In this document: in pieces, positions 59,501 to 64,000 of the stretch | Layout: every line of letters begins with the position of its first letter | Position numbering within the stretch: the stretch's first letter is position 1 | NCBI GenBank assembly: GCA_905331475.1 | Contig: CAJNYU010001115.1 | Coordinates: forward strand, 1-64,000 | Origin: Rotaria socialis | Lineage: Eukaryota > Rotifera > Eurotatoria > Philodinida > Philodinidae | Length of the DNA: 64,000 nt | Reading direction: 5' to 3' | The notes under the pieces: model-generated | The model's database searches: none | What the model was told of the DNA's origin: nothing | What the model saw: the letters and a program-made list of their open reading frames with translations, nothing else | Made by a program: the position numbers and the translations under genes

Positions 59501-62306
59501 TATTTTAGTATTATAACGTAGGCACAAGTTCGTCTCTAAAAATCTAATAGAGGTTCTTAGGAGAGAAAAAATACAAGGAAATAGTTTCATCGTTATACCT
59601 AACTCAATTTGATTCTATTTTCTAATAGGTTTTTCGCGTTGGCATTATAATGCTCGCTTCTCAACGTATGATCATTATGCTACTAGTACAAATTGTCCGA
59701 AGAGTCATGGTGGCGGTGGATGGTGGTATCATTCCGGTATAGAATGCGCACACACACAACTCAATGGTCGATTTGCAACACATTCCGATGGTCTCATACC
59801 ATTCAATACAGGTATTTTATGGATAGGTTGGAAATCGGACCGACATTATTCATTTCAACGTGTAACTATGTCTATTCAATCGAAATCTAAACACAATCGT
59901 CTACCCAATTGATATTAGTTTTATAAATATGTCTAACTTACTTGTTGACGTGAGCCAAGAAAATTGCCTGAATGTTTTTCAACGGCTTTCTTTAAATTAA
60001 TTAATGCTTGAGATTCAACCGTTCGTTCATCATCGGTTATCTGAGTTGTTGTACTATGTTGCGATTGTGTTGATTGACGATCTTGCAAAAGAGCAAGTAT
60101 TTTCAAAACACAACTGTACAAAGAAAAACAATTTATTTTTTTTTCTTGTTCTTTTTCTGTGTGATAGATCAATAATAATGAAAATAATATATTTACAGAT
60201 AAATTGTATTTTCGTCAAGTAATGATGATGTTATTAATTCAGAATTTGTAACCATTAAATCATAACGAAATGGATCAATATTTAATAAACATTGCAGTAT
60301 AGAATTCATATAACAAGTAGCACCAATATTTTTTAAACTGAAAAACAGAGTATTCATTATTGGTAAAGAAAGAAAAGGAGAAAAGTTCGAGTGGTTCTTC
60401 TATTCGTTGTGTGGTTTGCGTCTACAAAATTTTCATAGGTTTTTATTTCTCATATTGTTCCAATTTTAAATCTACTTGATACTAGGCAAAACCAAAACTA
60501 TTTCTAAAGTAGCTATTGCAATCGACTGTTGTGAAGTAAAAGTATTTTGAAGTTTTGCAATGAATCGATTGCCTATCGTTTTCCTTACCCTTTTTTCCGT
60601 AAATTTATAGATGATGTTGCTGATTTTGATAGTGATAAATCAATTAATGTTGAATTATCAAGATATTTTGTTGAATATGCCGAATCATGACCTTCCCATA
60701 ATAAGTCATTCTTATCGTCGTCATCATTCCAAAGACGTGCATTACTATGCAGCGGCTTCGAATGAATATTTGATAGAAGACTCATTCGTGATTCACCATT
60801 TGATATATGTCGTTTTAGTTTATTGTCTGCTCTCTGAAAGAAATACGGCGACGTCGTATTTGTTGCATGTTGAAAACGCATCGACGGTATTGTTTCAGTG
60901 GATCGTTTTCGTCTAAACAAAAAACAATCTTTAGTTATGAATGATAATCATCGATATTAACATACGATTGGGATTGAATTTGTGTACTATGGTCAATATT
61001 TTCGTCATCAATAGAATGAGGATCATTTTCATCATCGTGATGTTGTGGATGAGCATAAAAATTCGAAGCACTTTTAAAAAAAAAATAAGCAATCGGATAA
61101 TTATTCTTATCACATCTTTACTTTTCATAAGCATTTCTCTAAGCAGATGTTTATTCTCAAATAAAGTCTTTCATCAAACTGTGAAAGATCGTTATCTATA
61201 GTCAGAGCATTCACTCATCCTAAGGCTCGTACAGTCAGACTTAAACTTTGATAAAGAAAATCTGCGATGCATTGTTTTTGTGTACTCAAAAAGAGAGTAC
61301 ACTCTACATTCGGTCAGTGTGTCCGTCCGGCCGTGAACACGATAACTCTTGAAAGCCTCATCCAATTGCCATGAAATTTTGTACACAGAATGATATCATC
61401 AATATCTCAGTCGAGTTCGAAGATAAGATGGGTCCGTCAAGTAATGGCTGAGTTATCGAAAAAATTGTCATTTTTGACCAGACCATCCCTGAGGGGGGGG
61501 GGGGCGGTACCGGGATTTTTCAAAACCATTTTTTCAGATTTATTCACAACATATATAAATCGACTTAGTTTTTGCAGTACACATAGCAATCGGATGCGAA
61601 CCCGATGTTTCCGCATTTATTTGTAAATTATGGTTAATCAAATTTTCTAACAGAAATATATTCAACTTACCTGTAAAGTGCATTTCTTTTCTTTTCAATT
61701 GTTTTCGATGTATTTGACGTCATCGGTTGAAAGTTTTCATCATTTTCCAAGCATTTATTCGTATGTTTCATTTTATCCATTTTTGGCTGTTTTCTACTTG
61801 CTGTATCTGATAGTAAACTTGAATTGTTATGAGTTGAGCTTCTACTAAGATTAATTCTCGAGGCTTCATTTTTTGATGTGTTATTTGAACTGATGGAATT
61901 TGCACAAAAATTTTCTACATGCCTTTGATATGCTAAATAAAAGTATCATTATTTTGTTTTATAAATTTGATCATTAGTTTTTTCTTTTACCATCTAAATC
62001 TTTATTTATTAAACAATCAAGAATAGCCTTTAATTCAAGTACTTTATTTCTGCCTATTGCAGATATTTTTAGTTGTTTTTTTCCAATTAAATTAATAAAA
62101 AGTAATTCACTATTTAATACATTCGAAACAGCTGAGCACATCGTATCTTTACTTAATGTATACGTAATTATATTCACGTTTTGTGCACTAACTGTTAAAC
62201 ATAATGAATTATCAGCAAATATAAATTCAAGTAAAGCATCTTTTTTCTTTTGTAATTTGCCGTGTGTCGAATCAATTAAACAACCTTTACATTTATGTTC
62301 ATACAT
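56565..62306 (-). CDS. USP37-type ubiquitin carboxyl-terminal hydrolase
   Basis: Eleven exons on the minus strand: 62306-61991, 61932-61671, 61070-60966, 60912-60589, 60337-60197, 60113-59942, 57969-57806, 57513-57307, 57239-56990, 56890-56803, 56737-56565. Phases agree throughout, giving about 733 residues. The N-terminal 105 residues resemble the PH-like domain of the USP26/29/37 group, followed by a low-complexity Ser/Asn-rich linker. The catalytic domain follows: Cys box GLKNIGATCYMNSILQC, QQDSHEF box, a zinc-binding-like CFCDNCQ, LPRIFIFYLKRW, His box HHGGSSDVGHYTS and WWSYDDTSV. This is a cysteine protease removing ubiquitin from proteins; USP37 relatives act in cell-cycle control. The first exon may start further upstream, because an acceptor-like TTTCTAG lies in frame at about 62321. 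No obvious defect. One 1.97-kb intron contains another gene. Confidence 0.88.
57622..57650 (+). repeat. (GA)n tract in USP intron
   Basis: GAGAGAGAGAGAGAGAG between USP exons 7 and 8. Another (GA)n tract lies at about 58001-58030 in the neighbouring large intron. Simple repeat, no function implied. Confidence 0.7.
58381..59912 (+). CDS. Type II membrane protein with fibrinogen C-terminal domain
   Basis: Exons 58381-58757, 59046-59488 and 59629-59912 join in agreeing phases (2, then 1), giving 367 residues. The N-terminus is a Gln/Asn/Thr-rich cytoplasmic region, then a single helix (LLIHLLFYIIILTIVYIRL, about residues 74-92), then a stalk. The C-terminal fibrinogen-related domain includes WLVIQNRQ, WIEYRRGFGN, DFWIGNENLHWLT, FSTYDHYATSTNCPKSHGGG and WWYHSGIECAHTQLNGRF. 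This topology resembles FIBCD1-like cell-surface receptors; soluble relatives (ficolins, tachylectins) bind acetylated sugars in immunity. The gene lies wholly inside an intron of the USP37-type gene, on the opposite strand, ending 29 bases from a USP exon. It looks intact. Confidence 0.88.
61277..61632 (+). repeat. Dispersed repeat R1, copy 2 (in a USP intron)
   Basis: It opens with the hairpin GTGTACTCAAAAAGAGAGTACAC, then GGTCAGTGTGTCCGTCCGGCCG, the ATGAAATTTTGTACACAGAATG block and the ATTGTCATTTTTGACCAGAC block, ending near CGCATTTATTTGTAAATTA. It matches copy 1 at 3270-3800 with an internal deletion and carries a G run near 61493-61503. It sits in the intron between USP exons 2 and 3. 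Confidence 0.75.
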
Positions 62307-62351
62307 ATTCACATTTATTATCTAGAAAAAAAGAAAGAAAATAGAAAATAA

Positions 62352-63167
62352 TCATTCTGTTTTCATAGTGTTTTGTGTTCTGCTCATCTGATTCAATAAT
62401 GATAAACCAGTTATAATTATATAGAACGTCATGTACATAGAAAACAGTGCAAATATAGAAAAACATCCTGTTAGTATAGGATAATTTACAAAGAAATAGG
62501 CAAGACCAGTTAAATCTCGTATGTTAAAATGAATTGAACAACGATCGATTTGAAATGATGACGGAACAATATTTAATTGAATGATTTCAACAAAACGTTT
62601 TGATTTTTCATGGTTAGTTAAACGATCAATTAATATTTCTTTTAAATGCCATCGATCATAACCGATACGAAATATTGATAATGGTAAAAAAATAATTGTT
62701 CGTACTAAACGAATTATATCTGATTGATATGGAAATAAAATTACACGAGAATGTTCAATAATAATTTCGTTCGAAGTTGAATATAATATTAATTGCACAT
62801 AGAATGATCCAAGTTGTCGATTTCTATATGAACGTGGTGAATCACAACTAAGTTCAATACGATATATATGCGATGATATATCAAGTGGATATCGATCATA
62901 CATTGTATCACTTAGATTGACGTAGCTAACAAGATACGATGGAATATTTGTTGGTGGTTTTAGAAAATTAAAATCTGGTTTCGAATTCAGCAGTGGCGGA
63001 AAACCAAGAGATATTGGAATAATAAGATGTGATATTGGTATTAAATGTTTTCGTAGTGTTACATAGGTTAGAATTGAAAGTAAAAATAAACATATACTAC
63101 CACAAATAAATGTAAATAATGATTGTGTATATTGAATTAAATTACGAGTACTAAGACTTGTACCCAT
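62352..63167 (-). CDS. Seipin
   Basis: A single-exon frame of 271 residues starting MGTSLSTRNLIQYTQ. A helix near residues 17-37 (FTFICGSICLFLLSILTYVT), a lumenal domain of about 190 residues with ISLGFPPLLN, FYVQLILYS, ILFPYQSDIIRLVRTIIFLP and FQIDRCSIHFNIRDLTGLAY, and a second helix near 232-257 give the standard seipin topology with both ends cytosolic. Seipin is an ER-membrane oligomer that organises lipid-droplet formation and interacts with lipid-synthesis enzymes. Length and domain order are typical of animal seipins. No defect is visible. It lies about 60 bases from the likely 5' exon of the USP gene in the same orientation, and about 215 bases from the signal peptide peptidase gene. 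Confidence 0.85.
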   Translation of the reverse strand: MGTSLSTRNLIQYTQSLFTFICGSICLFLLSILTYVTLRKHLIPISHLIIPISLGFPPLLNSKPDFNFLKPPTNIPSYLVSYVNLSDTMYDRYPLDISSHIYRIELSCDSPRSYRNRQLGSFYVQLILYSTSNEIIIEHSRVILFPYQSDIIRLVRTIIFLPLSIFRIGYDRWHLKEILIDRLTNHEKSKRFVEIIQLNIVPSSFQIDRCSIHFNIRDLTGLAYFFVNYPILTGCFSIFALFSMYMTFYIIITGLSLLNQMSRTQNTMKTE

Positions 63168-63383
63168 ATTCTAAGGAGAAATGTAAAAGAAAATCTTTAG
63201 TATTAAACTTTCGTTTGAATGTATTTCGGAAAAACAATATCAAAACACAGGAAAAAAATGTTTCTCTTTTATTGTCATACAGATCTATTGCACGGTGATA
63301 AAAAGTTCTTTTTTTCCTTGGCTAAACGAAATACAATAAAAAAAAATCAACAATGATAAAATAAAATTTGTTGACTTCAGATC

Positions 63384-63676
63384 TTAGTCATTCTTTTTTT
63401 CTTCGGAATGATCTTCATAAGCAAACATGCTTGCCCAATCTTTACAGATCAATGCTGTCACAAGCGGAAATATCAAACATAATGGTACGATATAAAGTAA
63501 CGCTGGCTGAGCATGTTTAAACATTTGAAGAACGAGAATTGTAACAATCAAAGCAATTACATAGGCAATAAATGATACCGTAAAGTAGAGTGTCACCGAT
63601 TTTCTGCCAGTTTGTCGTCGAGACATATCATAACGGAGCAATAGGGCGATAAAAGCACCGGGAATGACGATATCAC
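63384..63676 (-). CDS. Signal peptide peptidase, last exon only
   Basis: The exon starts after a TTTAG acceptor at 63677 in phase 1 and reads (G)DIVIPGAFIALLLRYDMSRR, then two helices, KHAQPALLYIVPLCLIFP and a tail ending EEKKND. The GD is the second half of the GxGD catalytic motif, whose first residues must lie in the preceding exon. QPALLY is the PAL motif of the aspartyl intramembrane protease fold. The KKND end is a di-lysine ER-retrieval signal, as in animal SPP. The enzyme clears leftover signal peptides in the ER membrane. The earlier exon must lie beyond 63677; I could not find it before the window end, so the intron is long or the exons are outside. Confidence 0.8.
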
Positions 63677-64000
63677 CTAAAGAATTAAAATAGATTACAC
63701 ATTTGTTAGAGACCCTTTTAATCATCAGAGTTTGATGGCCAGAATTCCTGAAAAATCTTTCAGCTCATTAAAATTTTTTCTATTTTTGATATAGTTAAGA
63801 AAAGAATTTATCTTATCCTTATTCCGGACTATTTCACAATGCGATAGCTGAAACTTCGTTTTTGATCGTGAGAAAGAAACCGTGAATAATACTAATCTTT
63901 GTCTATATTTACGCAATAACACTTTCATTCACTCGTGAATAATTCAACACGATATTAAAATTGAAAAGGTGGGCTAAAATTTCTGCATGCGTCAGTCTTC

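Noticed and set aside
63725-63928. Minus-strand frame as the preceding exon of signal peptide peptidase
   Set aside because: It lacks the expected FAMLGLG-like run-up to the catalytic Asp and the YD-containing helix; composition is non-membrane.

Overview
The window looks like nuclear DNA of a bdelloid rotifer. It is AT-rich, and most introns whose phases can be checked are short (about 50-80 bp), with a few long ones. Several genes belong to families I associate with bdelloids: a TPR/ADP-ribosyltransferase-type gene, and a large secreted-plus-membrane protein ending in an FACD...TLRN ectodomain. Short internal tracts of TGTGGG/CCCACA, the bdelloid telomeric unit as I recall it, occur several times. 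The genus cannot be fixed from sequence alone.

Layout. From 1 to about 9 kb is decayed accessory DNA: two hAT-like MITE ends, a broken coiled-coil gene (391-2994), a textbook hAT MITE with an 8-bp target duplication (4166-4465), a broken TPR/ART gene (4831-7740, minus) and a fragment of a paralogue (8418-8913, plus). A two-exon GPCR gene (10337-11367) follows. From 11.5 to 14.3 kb small repeat elements surround a lone first exon of a CipC-like gene. A large membrane-protein gene lies at 14786-18091 (minus). From 18 to 34 kb there are mainly short non-autonomous elements, with one intact claudin-like gene (26361-27500, minus). These include palindromes, a tRNA-like sequence carried between long inverted repeats, a palindrome with a hammerhead-like motif, and telomere-like hairpins. 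A three-exon orphan gene (34232-35009, minus) and a wax-synthase-like remnant (35908-36501) follow. From 36.5 to 40.6 kb I see no gene, only a strongly A-rich strand.

The second half is host-like. It holds an APP1-type phosphatidate phosphatase (40637-41695, minus), a 16-exon Na+/Ca2+ exchanger (45090-49865, plus), an innexin with one in-frame TAG (53598-54888, plus), and a USP37-type deubiquitinase (56565-62306, minus). The USP gene carries a complete fibrinogen-domain membrane protein gene (58381-59912, plus) inside one intron. A seipin gene (62352-63167, minus) and the last exon of signal peptide peptidase (63384-63676, minus) end the window.

How they relate. There is no operon logic; these are independent eukaryotic genes. 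APP1 phosphatase and seipin both act in glycerolipid/lipid-droplet biology, and innexin, claudin and the exchanger in membrane and junction physiology, but nothing in the sequence links them functionally. The most unusual signals are: two adjacent alternative exons in the exchanger of which exactly one must be used to keep the frame; a set of unrelated MITEs each built from many direct and inverted copies of its own terminal word; the tRNA-like cargo element; and the palindrome with a hammerhead-like core.
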